DNA from: Desulfocapsa sp.
GTDB taxonomy: Bacteria > Desulfobacterota > Desulfobulbia > Desulfobulbales > Desulfocapsaceae
Assembly (NCBI GenBank): GCA_029934815.1
Contig: JAOZLM010000008.1
Coordinates: forward strand, 1 to 20,256
Length of the DNA stretch: 20,256 nt
Direction of reading: 5' to 3'
Below, one piece after another: positions 1 to 6,363 of the stretch (position 1 is the stretch's first letter; every line of letters begins with the position of its first letter). The notes beneath the pieces were generated by a model, which was not told the origin of the DNA, searched no databases, and saw only the letters and a list, made by a program, of their open reading frames with translations. A program made the position numbers and the translations under genes.

Positions 1-165
1 GATCCAGATCATTCCCGGGAGGAAGACAGGTTTATCCTTTTGGGTATGGGCATAGCTGCCAGAGTATTGGTGGTTTGTCACTGCTATCGATCACAGGGTG
101 GAGTCATCAGAATTATTTCTGCACGAAAAGCAACAAGCAATGAGAGGCTGGCATATGAGGAATGA
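1..165 (+). CDS. brnT: BrnT-family type II toxin, C-terminal part only
   Basis: The frame starting at base 1 is open from the window edge to a TGA at 163-165, giving the last 54 residues of a protein. It contains the BrnT-like signatures DPDHS..EEDRF near its start, the strand ILLGMG...RVLVVCH, and the C-terminal block GVIRIISARKAT followed by ERLAYEE. BrnT toxins are small RelE-like ribonucleases that block translation and are neutralised by BrnA. The ISARKAT block with its basic residues is the hallmark C-terminal strand of the family. The stop lies inside the downstream brnA gene (11-nt overlap), the usual brnTA arrangement. The N-terminal half, with the start and promoter, lies outside the window, so intactness of the toxin cannot be judged. 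Family call is from motif recognition, not a search. Confidence 0.9.
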   Translation, partial: DPDHSREEDRFILLGMGIAARVLVVCHCYRSQGGVIRIISARKATSNERLAYEE

Positions 166-370
166 ATACGATTTTAAAGAGATGAAAGGACAGAAGAACC
201 CCTATGCCAAGCAATTAAAAAAACAGATAACTATCCGCCTGGATATAGGGGTGGTCGATTATTTTAAAGAATTGGCTGGCAAAGAAGATATTCCCTATCA
301 AAATCTGATTAATTTGTACTTGAAAGACTGCATGAAGAATCGACGAAGATTAGAAATGAAATGGTCGTGA
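155..370 (+). CDS. brnA: BrnA/CopG-like antitoxin
   Basis: A 71-residue protein starting MRNEYDF. The N-terminal half has the KMKG-like segment EMKGQKNPYAKQLKKQ, followed by the ribbon strand ITIRLD and two helices (VVDYFKELA and IPYQNLINLYLKD), which is a ribbon-helix-helix DNA-binding fold as in the BrnA/CopG antitoxins that bind toxin and repress their own operon. I chose ATG 155 rather than an in-frame ATG at 98. It has a GAGAGG ribosome-binding site at 142-147 with 7-nt spacing, and family members begin with this short YDF segment. The upstream extension would lie wholly inside brnT coding sequence. Overlap with brnT suggests translational coupling. The gene ends TGA at 368-370, and the 47 bp to the next, convergent gene show no clear terminator. 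Confidence 0.9.
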   Translation: MRNEYDFKEMKGQKNPYAKQLKKQITIRLDIGVVDYFKELAGKEDIPYQNLINLYLKDCMKNRRRLEMKWS

Positions 371-417
371 ATTCATGTGTCTAACGTGAAGGCCGGTAAT
401 TCAACACTGCAAACCTA

Positions 418-1107
418 TCAATTACTATAAGCATTAATCTCAGCCATCAAACTGCCAAAGAGTTCTTCGTAACGGGGAATAGCTTTTCGAAGAATAGTAA
501 GTAACTCAGGCACCTCGTTAGTATTCACCACAAGGTTCGCCGAAAATGAAAGCGCCTCAAGATCATACAAAGTAGAAAACTCTGAACCAATAAGAATATA
601 AAAAATAAAACGCCGTTTCTGCATGTTCATTTCACGCATAAACTGATGGAAGGAAGAGGTGCGCATGGCGCTATCCTCAAAATTCTCATGCAGAATAACA
701 CTGGCAAAATTAACAAACTGCAGCCTCTCCATGGCCTCTTTGCCGGATTCTGCAAATGTCGCCTGATAGCCGATACTTTCTACTGCTTTAGTGATAATAT
801 CTCTCTGTTCACCGGGTTTGGCTAAAATCAGGGTTTGCGGTATATCTTCAACAACTTCCTCTTCTTCAAATAATCCGTCTTTTAACCAGCTGATATCCGG
901 TGCCAGGGGCGGCTTGACAAGGCTTCCAACAACCACTGTTTCCTGTTTTTTTGCGGTTGCAAGGTGCCCTGCATCAAGGGCAATTGACTCCTGACATTCA
1001 GGACAGCTGAGACGTAATACCCTGCCGGGGCCCAGTTGTTGCAATCCCTGTTGGATTTTTTCGCTGATTTTCAGTACTTTAGCGCAGTTGGTGCATGTGA
1101 TGTTCAT
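418..1107 (-). CDS. Zinc-ribbon protein with degenerate receiver-like domain
   Basis: A 229-residue protein. Residues 1-45 form a zinc ribbon with two CxxC pairs (C5/C8 and C35/C38), resembling the MJ0042-type N-terminal zinc fingers of deltaproteobacterial proteins. A proline/acidic linker (about 60-90, with EEEEVVED) leads to an alpha/beta domain at about 92-212 that reads like a response-regulator receiver: hydrophobic strand TLILA, helix, strand YQATFAESGKEAMERL, strand ASVIL, strand RFIFYILI. At the position where a receiver carries its phosphorylated Asp the sequence is LHENFED, so the site seems lost and the domain is probably a protein-binding pseudo-receiver. It follows the pilT-like gene with an 11-bp gap. 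Its ribosome-binding site (AGAGGA in coding sense) overlaps the upstream gene's 3' end, so the two are coupled. Role is inferred to be accessory to the ATPase, and no specific function is known. Confidence 0.75.
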   Translation of the reverse strand: MNITCTNCAKVLKISEKIQQGLQQLGPGRVLRLSCPECQESIALDAGHLATAKKQETVVVGSLVKPPLAPDISWLKDGLFEEEEVVEDIPQTLILAKPGEQRDIITKAVESIGYQATFAESGKEAMERLQFVNFASVILHENFEDSAMRTSSFHQFMREMNMQKRRFIFYILIGSEFSTLYDLEALSFSANLVVNTNEVPELLTILRKAIPRYEELFGSLMAEINAYSN

Positions 1108-1118
1108 TTGAGTCCTCT

Positions 1119-2285
1119 TTACCAGCGGTTTTGTTCTTCTTCTTCCATGGCCAGCCCTGAAAGATTGGAGGTTGCCTCACCCCGTGATGATTTGATGTTA
1201 TCCAGCCCGCGGGCGATTTCGTTACGGAAAGAACAGTATCGCATGGCACTTTCTTCGGTGATAAGTTCAGATGCGTAAAGCTCAAGAATATGCTGGTCGA
1301 AGGTACGCATATCTCTTGCGGAACCTGCCTGGATGATCTTATAAAAGGTCTTCTCTTCGTCTTCCCCGTTTAGAATGAGATCTTTTACACGAAGACTTGT
1401 GCAGAGTACTTCCATGGCGGCGATTCGACCACCACCGATTTTGGGAATAAGGCGTTGGCCCACAACCCAGCGGATGGTATCAGCCAGTCTGTTTCTGATT
1501 TGAGGCTGCTCATCCTGTTCAAACATACCAAGAATACGGTTGACGGTTTGTCCTGCGTCGATGGTATGCAGAGTGGAGAGAACCAGGTGCCCTGTTTCTG
1601 CGGCAGTCAGGCCGATTTCCATGGTTTCCCGATCCCGCATTTCACCCACCAGAATAACTTTAGGTGCCTGACGAAGAGCCGCCCGCATGCCGGAAGGAAA
1701 GGAGTTAAAATCATTTCCCAGTTCCCGCTGGTTAAATGTTGCCCGCACATGGGGATGGATATACTCAATTGGATCTTCAAGGGTTACCACATGCACTGCA
1801 CGTTCCATATTGATTGCGTGCAGCAATGCGGCAAGAGATGTTGTTTTTCCACTTCCTGTGGCACCTGTAAAGAGAATCAGGCCGTTAAGTTCTCCTGACA
1901 TTTTATTGAAGCAGGGAGGGAAGTTCATGCCTCTGATGGTCGGGATGGTGGTTTCGAGCTTACGAAGAACGGTGGTAAAACAGCCTTTCTGGGTGAAAAT
2001 ATTAACACGAAATCGAGTCTGATCATTGAGTGCATAGGAAAGATCACAGGAACCTTTTTCCACAAGATCCCGAAGCAGCCGTGTGTTGTTGCCGATCAGG
2101 TTCAGGGCAAAAACTTCTGCCTGAAAAGGGGTGATGGCTCCAACGGGAGGAGAAACACGCACAGGCATCAAGACACCTGCCGATTCAACCTGTAGCGTTT
2201 TTCCCACGGTAATGTTCAGATCCGAAACATTCTCGTGGGCGGCAAGCATTGATGTGATCCAAAATTCTATTTCTGTTTTTTTCAT
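1119..2285 (-). CDS. pilT: PilT/PilU-family type IV pilus retraction ATPase
   Basis: A 388-residue secretion-type hexameric ATPase. The N-terminal PAS-like domain has SDLNITVGK at 21-29, where typical PilT has SDLHL. The Walker A motif GATGSGKT is at 141-148, the Asp box LEDPIEYIH at 169-177, the Walker B-type segment VILVGEMRD at 210-218, and the His box LSTLHT at 236-241. These are the motifs of cytoplasmic motors that depolymerise type IV pili for twitching or DNA uptake. The length is slightly above the usual PilT (about 345-380), due to a C-terminal tail of about 30 residues ending in an acidic EEEEQNRW. The start ATG has an upstream AGGAG with 8-nt spacing. Next in the operon is the zinc-ribbon/receiver-like gene. 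No pilin or PilB/PilC genes are in the window, so PilT versus PilU cannot be settled. Confidence 0.9.
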   Translation of the reverse strand: MKKTEIEFWITSMLAAHENVSDLNITVGKTLQVESAGVLMPVRVSPPVGAITPFQAEVFALNLIGNNTRLLRDLVEKGSCDLSYALNDQTRFRVNIFTQKGCFTTVLRKLETTIPTIRGMNFPPCFNKMSGELNGLILFTGATGSGKTTSLAALLHAINMERAVHVVTLEDPIEYIHPHVRATFNQRELGNDFNSFPSGMRAALRQAPKVILVGEMRDRETMEIGLTAAETGHLVLSTLHTIDAGQTVNRILGMFEQDEQPQIRNRLADTIRWVVGQRLIPKIGGGRIAAMEVLCTSLRVKDLILNGEDEEKTFYKIIQAGSARDMRTFDQHILELYASELITEESAMRYCSFRNEIARGLDNIKSSRGEATSNLSGLAMEEEEQNRW

Positions 2286-2314
2286 ATATCCGGCTCCTAA
2301 AAAATATATATACC

Positions 2315-2343
2315 TTTATAAATTCATAGTATATTGTCATCAA
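2315..2343 (-). promoter_or_regulatory. Candidate sigma-70-type promoter of the pilT-like operon
   Basis: Read on the minus strand, TTGATG (2343-2338) and TATAAA (2320-2315) are separated by 17 bp, matching four and five of six consensus bases. Transcription would start near 2308, leaving a leader of about 22 nt containing the AGGAG of the pilT-like gene. Assigned by eye only. Confidence 0.5.
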
Positions 2344-2371
2344 AGGTACAAGAAAATCAAATCTTTTTTTT

Positions 2372-2526
2372 GATGGATTCGTAAAAACTCTTCATCTTCT
2401 TCGTTACTGCAAATTTTATAGCATTTCAACGTACCTTAGTACGCCGAAATGATATGGAATTTCCGTGCCTCGAACATGAAGCTTTTTACAATCCCATCTT
2501 AGTTTTGGACTTTTTACGAGTCCATC
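2372..2526. repeat. Long imperfect intergenic hairpin / candidate dispersed palindromic repeat
   Basis: A 155-bp element almost wholly self-complementary. The outer arms are 2372-2390 (GATGGATTCGTAAAAACTC) and 2508-2526 (GACTTTTTACGAGTCCATC), complementary at 17 of 19 positions. Inside, 2381-2434 pairs with 2439-2489 around the 4-nt loop CTTA, with a few mismatches and short indels. Note that bases 2381-2390 can pair with either 2480-2489 or 2508-2517, giving two alternative folds. It lies between the divergent pilT-like and ilvD genes and encodes no protein. The form suggests a MITE-like or REP-like mobile repeat. Only one copy is in the window, so dispersal is inference. Confidence 0.75.
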
Positions 2527-2574
2527 TTTTTTAATCAGGTCAAAAATATAAAAACAGTTACAGGACAATATATT

Positions 2575-4413
2575 ATGACGATTCCATTACGCAGTGATAC
2601 CACAACAAAAGGCAGAAAGATGGCTGGTGCCAGAAGTCTCTGGCGGGCTAACGGCATGACCGAAGAACAATTCGGAAAACCGGTTATTGCCATTGTCAAT
2701 TCTTTCACCCAGTTTGTTCCGGGGCATGTACATCTCCATGAGATCGGACAGAAGATAAAAAAACAGATCGCCGAACTTGGCTGTTTTGCCGCAGAATTTA
2801 ATACCATTGCCATCGATGACGGAATTGCCATGGGGCATGCCGGAATGCTGTATTCACTGCCATCCCGTGAGCTTATTGCTGACAGTGTGGAATATATGTG
2901 TAATGCCCATACTGTCGATGCCATGATCTGCATCAGCAATTGCGATAAAATTACACCGGGAATGCTGATGGCCGCCATGCGCCTCAATATCCCGACGATC
3001 TTTGTTTCAGGCGGACCCATGGAGGCCGGTGTTGATGGTGAAAAACGCTATGATCTGGTGGATGCCATGGTTATGGGTGCTGATCGTGAAGTGAGTGATG
3101 AGGAAGTGGCTATTGTCGAGCGTTGCGCCTGCCCTACCTGCGGCTCCTGTTCCGGTATGTTTACAGCAAATTCCATGAATTCACTGAATGAAGCCTTAGG
3201 TCTGGCACTTCCCGGAAACGGAACCATTGTTGCCACCCACAGTAATCGTCTGCAGCTTTTTGAGCGGGCGGCAAACCGAATCGTTGAAATGGCTGATGCC
3301 TGGTACAATAACGAAGACGGATCTGTACTTCCTCGAAATATTGCAACCCGTTCGGCTTTTTTGAATTCGATGACCCTTGATATTGCCATGGGCGGTTCCA
3401 CCAATACCGTTTTGCATCTGCTGGCCATTGCTAATAGTGCTGAGGTTGCTTTTTCCATGCAGGATATTGATGAACTTTCCAGGAAGATTCCTAATCTCTG
3501 TAAGGTTGCACCATCATCCCATTATCACATGGAAGATGTGAACCGGGCAGGTGGAATTATGGCAATCCTTGCCGAATTGAACCGTGCCGGAATGATTGAT
3601 GATAGCGTAAGCCGGGTGGAAGGAAAAACACTGAATGAAATTCTGAGCCAGTGGGATATTGCAGAGGAGAGTTGCGATGATAATGCTCGTAAGCTGTATC
3701 TCAGTGCTCCAGCTCAAAGCGGTAGAAATCTTACCATGGGGTCTCAGGATACACAATATGAGGCTGCCGATCTAGACCGGGAACAGGGCTGTATAAGAAG
3801 TGTGAAACATGCGTATTCCAAAGACGGCGGGCTTGCCATACTGTATGGAAATATTGCTGAAGACGGCTGCATCGTAAAAACAGCCGGTGTTGATCCTTCT
3901 GCTTTTCAGTTTAAAGGAACAGCCAGAGTGTACTCGTCTCAGGATGATGCCTGTGAAGCCATTCTTGATGGGACAGTACAAGCTGGAGATGTGGTAATAA
4001 TCCGCTATGAAGGGCCAAAAGGTGGCCCCGGTATGCAGGAAATGTTGTATCCTACATCCTATTTGAAATCTGTTCATTTAGGCACTGAATGTGCTTTGAT
4101 CACTGATGGTCGTTTTTCCGGTGGAACTTCCGGATTGTCTATTGGTCATGTTTCACCGGAAGCTGCTGCTGGCGGCGCCATCGGTCTTGTGCATGATGGT
4201 GACACCATTGAAATTGATATCCCCTTGCGCAAAATAAATGTAACACTCAGCACAGAAGAACTCGATGCTCGCAGAAAAGAAGAGGAGAGCAAGGGGCATG
4301 CCGCATTCTCTCCTGTTGGCCGTGATCGTTATGTGTCACAGGCATTGAAGGCTTATGCCATGCTTGCAGCGTCTGCTGATAAAGGCGCGGTACGTCAATT
4401 GCCGGATAACTAG
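2575..4413 (+). CDS. ilvD: Dihydroxy-acid dehydratase
   Basis: A 612-residue enzyme catalysing dehydration of 2,3-dihydroxy-isovalerate and 2,3-dihydroxy-3-methylvalerate to the 2-oxo acids, the third common step of valine and isoleucine synthesis (and precursor supply for leucine and pantothenate). The length fits the E. coli protein (616). Signatures: KMAGARSLWRA at 15-25, VNSFTQFVPGHVHL at 41-54, CDKITPGM at 123-130, and the cluster-binding CPTCGSCSGMFTANSMN at 186-202. Near the C-terminus are GPKGGPGMQEM and DGRFSGGTSGLSIGHVSPEA. The FVPGHV segment, lacking a cysteine there, matches the E. coli-like, oxygen-sensitive [4Fe-4S] type rather than the [2Fe-2S] type. The start ATG has AGGA at 2562-2565, 9 nt upstream. 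It stands alone, with no other ilv genes adjacent. The 244 bp after it contain a weak hairpin at 4420-4436 without a U-run. Confidence 0.97.
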   Translation: MTIPLRSDTTTKGRKMAGARSLWRANGMTEEQFGKPVIAIVNSFTQFVPGHVHLHEIGQKIKKQIAELGCFAAEFNTIAIDDGIAMGHAGMLYSLPSRELIADSVEYMCNAHTVDAMICISNCDKITPGMLMAAMRLNIPTIFVSGGPMEAGVDGEKRYDLVDAMVMGADREVSDEEVAIVERCACPTCGSCSGMFTANSMNSLNEALGLALPGNGTIVATHSNRLQLFERAANRIVEMADAWYNNEDGSVLPRNIATRSAFLNSMTLDIAMGGSTNTVLHLLAIANSAEVAFSMQDIDELSRKIPNLCKVAPSSHYHMEDVNRAGGIMAILAELNRAGMIDDSVSRVEGKTLNEILSQWDIAEESCDDNARKLYLSAPAQSGRNLTMGSQDTQYEAADLDREQGCIRSVKHAYSKDGGLAILYGNIAEDGCIVKTAGVDPSAFQFKGTARVYSSQDDACEAILDGTVQAGDVVIIRYEGPKGGPGMQEMLYPTSYLKSVHLGTECALITDGRFSGGTSGLSIGHVSPEAAAGGAIGLVHDGDTIEIDIPLRKINVTLSTEELDARRKEEESKGHAAFSPVGRDRYVSQALKAYAMLAASADKGAVRQLPDN

Positions 4414-4609
4414 CAGAAATGGCTCACCGTCAGCCAGTGAAGTAAGCTGGAGAGGAAATAGAGGACTTCGTAAATACCACCTTGTAACAATTACTTGTAC
4501 ATCTCTGCCGGGGGGCTTCTTCACTTATTGGTTATAGCTGAATCAGTCATAATGATATTGACACTTCTTTGGTTCTTCTGTACGTTAAGAGTTTGCTTTA
4601 TTTACTTTC

Positions 4610-4615
4610 TATAAT
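4610..4615 (+). promoter_or_regulatory. Candidate -10 element for the coiled-coil gene
   Basis: A perfect TATAAT sits in a very A/T-rich stretch, 48 bp before the start codon of the next gene. A clear -35 is lacking: TTAAGA at 4585-4590 would need a 19-bp spacer. The rest of the 4414-4657 intergenic region shows no gene. Confidence 0.45.
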
Positions 4616-4657
4616 AAATTTTTTTACAATTTTAATATATTTTAAGAGGATAAGATT

Positions 4658-5545
4658 ATGAGTAAAAACAATGTGATAATTGCTTTGGTAGTTCTCTGTC
4701 TGGTGGGGACAATCTGGGGTTCGGTTCAGGACAAAAAAAGTGAGAGTCTTGAAAGACAAATTGCTTCCATGAAAGGACAAGCGCCTGCGACAGAAGCTGT
4801 GGCGACTGATGGCGCTGCTGTCAATAGTGGAGCGCTGGATGCAGCGTTGGGAAAAGTTGAAAGCTTAACTTCCCAAAATAAAAAGTTACTCGCAAAGGCT
4901 GCAACGTTAAAGGGAAAAGTTTCCGGTCTTAAAAAAGAACTTAAAGAGGCTGATGGTGGTACCGAGGCTGTGGCGGCAATGCAGGGTGAGCTTGATAAGA
5001 GTGCGGGCGCAATTGCAAAACTTGAAGCAACTGTTGCTACTGTAAAAGCTGATCTTGGTGAAAAGATCACAGCTCTTGTTGTAGCTGAAGAAGCTGTTGC
5101 CGGCTTTGAAAATGTGAAAAATACTCTGGCTAATTCCATTGACGCCTACAGCGAAAAAAGCCAGGAGCTTACTGCAGAAGTTGAAAATGCAACCCTTCAT
5201 GTAACTGCTCTTGAGACCGCACTGGAAGAGCGTACCAAGCTTCTTGTTGCTAATGGTAAAGAGTTGGCCCGCACAAAGTTGAACATGAATGTTCTTCTTT
5301 CTCGTATTGCCGCTCAGAACAACTCCCTTGCTATCCTTGACGAAACTCGCCAGGCTCTTGAACTGGAGCTTGCAAACAAGTTTCTGATTATTGAGGAAAT
5401 GCAGCATCAGCTCGGTGCACAGATTATTGTGGATGCTGTGGTTGAAGAGAAGTTAGTTGAAGCAGTCGTTGAACTTGAAGAACAGGTTGTGGAAGCAGAA
5501 GAAGCTGCCGCCGCTCCTGCTGAGGAACATACCCCTCAACAGTAA
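4658..5545 (+). CDS. Membrane-anchored coiled-coil protein of unknown function
   Basis: A 295-residue protein not recognised as a named family. Residues 5-22 (NVIIALVVLCLVGTIWGS) form one hydrophobic segment, either an uncleaved inner-membrane anchor or a poor signal peptide without a clear cleavage site. The rest, from about 25 to 280, is highly charged, rich in Ala, Glu, Lys, Leu and Val, with heptad-like spacing (for example LESLTSQNKK-type and ALEERTKLL segments), so a long periplasmic coiled coil is likely. The C-terminus is a low-complexity acidic Ala/Glu/Val tail (VVEAEEAAAAPAEE). The start ATG has AAGAGGA at 4644-4650. With a consensus -10 before it and a strong terminator after, it is a monocistronic, probably well-expressed gene. 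A structural or envelope-spacing role is speculation. Confidence 0.8.
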   Translation: MSKNNVIIALVVLCLVGTIWGSVQDKKSESLERQIASMKGQAPATEAVATDGAAVNSGALDAALGKVESLTSQNKKLLAKAATLKGKVSGLKKELKEADGGTEAVAAMQGELDKSAGAIAKLEATVATVKADLGEKITALVVAEEAVAGFENVKNTLANSIDAYSEKSQELTAEVENATLHVTALETALEERTKLLVANGKELARTKLNMNVLLSRIAAQNNSLAILDETRQALELELANKFLIIEEMQHQLGAQIIVDAVVEEKLVEAVVELEEQVVEAEEAAAAPAEEHTPQQ

Positions 5546-5570
5546 TTGCGTTTTTTTTCAAAGATCTGTT

Positions 5571-5613
5571 AAGCTGCTCTGGTCCTGTTTTGGACGAGGG
5601 CAGCTTTTTTTTT
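5571..5613 (+). terminator. Rho-independent terminator of the coiled-coil gene
   Basis: AAGCTGCTCTGGTCC pairs with GGACGAGGGCAGCTT around a short TGTTTT-type loop, with few mismatches or G-U pairs, and runs straight into a tract of nine or more T residues. It begins 25 bp after the TAA. Confidence 0.93.
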
Positions 5614-5642
5614 GCTGTTCAGTGCAATGATGTTTATGATAG

Positions 5643-5655
5643 GACACAATGTGTC
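5643..5655. promoter_or_regulatory. 13-bp palindrome, possible operator before yedF
   Basis: GACACA-A-TGTGTC is a near-perfect palindrome with 6-bp arms around a single base. It lies about 105 bp before yedF and just before the leader hairpin. The position fits a regulator-binding site near the promoter, but I do not recognise the motif. Confidence 0.35.
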
Positions 5656-5656
5656 A

Positions 5657-5699
5657 CCTGATTGCTGTCGAAGCTCAGTCTTGAGAACAATCAGGAGGT
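5657..5699 (+). promoter_or_regulatory. Leader hairpin sequestering a ribosome-binding site
   Basis: CCTGATTG (5657-5664) is perfectly complementary to CAATCAGG (5688-5695). Nested inside, CTCA (5674-5677) pairs with TGAG (5682-5685) around GTCT. The 3' arm of the outer stem contains the first three bases of AGGAGGT (5693-5699), the strong Shine-Dalgarno of the short leader ORF that follows. Folding would therefore mask translation of that ORF. Structure was paired by eye, and stability was not computed. Confidence 0.5.
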
Positions 5700-5702
5700 A
5701 TT

Positions 5703-5720
5703 ATGAAAAAGCAGCACTGA
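5703..5720 (+). CDS. Possible five-codon leader peptide before yedF
   Basis: ATG AAA AAG CAG CAC TGA encodes MKKQH. It is preceded by the full AGGAGGT Shine-Dalgarno at 5693-5699, with 5 nt between AGGAG and the ATG. Its start is exactly 45 nt upstream of the yedF ATG, so it is in frame with yedF and separated from it by the single TGA and nine sense codons. A Shine-Dalgarno this strong serving only five codons suggests a regulatory leader. It could instead be a degraded former start. Confidence 0.4.
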   Translation: MKKQH

Positions 5721-5747
5721 TTAAAAAGCAAAGACAAGAGGATATCT

Positions 5748-6362
5748 ATGAAAACACTGGACTGTAAAGGCCTGAATTGCCCAAAGCCTGTATTGCAAAC
5801 AAAAGCATACCTTGACGAACATACGGGTGAAGTATTCTCTGTGGTCGTTGATAATGAGGCTTCCCGTGAGAATGTTCTCCGTTTTGGCAGGAGCCAGGGG
5901 TGTACGGTAAGCGTCCAGACCATTGCTGATGACAGTTTTGAAATTACTATTCAACCAGGGGAGACACCTTCAGCAAAGGGAAGTTTTCGTGCAGAAGATT
6001 ACGATTGTGCAATTCCCGTTGAAAGCAATCTGGTTTACATTATTTCCTCTGATTCCATGGGGCGCGGATCTGAAGAGTTGGGCTGGGGACTTTTACAAAC
6101 CTATGTTGGTACCATCGAACAGGTAGATCCTCTTCCATCTCACATCATCCTCTATAACGGTGGTGTAAAACTTGCTGCTACTGATAATAAGGGGCTTGAG
6201 GCTTTACAAAATCTTGAGAAAAAAGGTGTGGAAATCTGGTCCTGTGGAACCTGCCTGGAGTTCTTTCATCTTGAGGAAGATCGTAAGGTTGGAAGCATTA
6301 CCAATATGTATGATATTATGAATACCATGGCAACTGCAGGAAAAGTAGTGAGCCCGTATTAA
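5748..6362 (+). CDS. yedF: Sulfurtransferase-like selenium metabolism protein YedF
   Basis: A 204-residue two-domain protein. Residues 1-70 are a TusA-type domain with the CPxP motif (C11 PKP) that in TusA carries a persulfide. Residues 90-204 are a DsrE/DsrF-like domain with VYIISSDSMGRGSEELG, the YNGGVKLA segment at 136-143 and a CGTC pair (C166, C169). This architecture matches the YedF family that co-occurs with selenium-using genomes. Its exact reaction is not established, and delivery or handling of sulfur or selenium is inferred. The start ATG has an AGAGGA ribosome-binding site shortly upstream. The next gene begins 1 bp after the TAA, so the pair form an operon. Regulation may involve the palindrome, hairpin and leader ORF upstream. 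Confidence 0.92.
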   Translation: MKTLDCKGLNCPKPVLQTKAYLDEHTGEVFSVVVDNEASRENVLRFGRSQGCTVSVQTIADDSFEITIQPGETPSAKGSFRAEDYDCAIPVESNLVYIISSDSMGRGSEELGWGLLQTYVGTIEQVDPLPSHIILYNGGVKLAATDNKGLEALQNLEKKGVEIWSCGTCLEFFHLEEDRKVGSITNMYDIMNTMATAGKVVSPY

Positions 6363-6363
6363 G

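Noticed and set aside
98..154. N-terminal extension of BrnA from an ATG at 98
   Set aside because: It lies inside the brnT reading frame, has no ribosome-binding site, and BrnA proteins start at the YDF segment encoded from 155.
1455..2022. Plus-strand open frames opposite the pilT-like gene
   Set aside because: No ribosome-binding sites or recognisable domains; the minus-strand motifs are decisive.
2535..3020. 161-residue open frame on the minus strand opposite ilvD
   Set aside because: Shadow of a very well conserved gene; no family resemblance.
4420..4436. TGGCT...AGCCA hairpin as the ilvD terminator
   Set aside because: Only a 5-bp stem and no following T-run.
4907..5407. 166-residue open frame on the minus strand opposite the coiled-coil gene
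   Set aside because: A by-product of the biased codon content of the coiled coil. The plus-strand gene has promoter, ribosome-binding site and terminator.
5718..5720. TGA as a selenocysteine codon extending YedF upstream
   Set aside because: No hairpin resembling a bacterial selenocysteine-insertion element follows within the expected distance, and YedF already has a proper start and ribosome-binding site at 5748.
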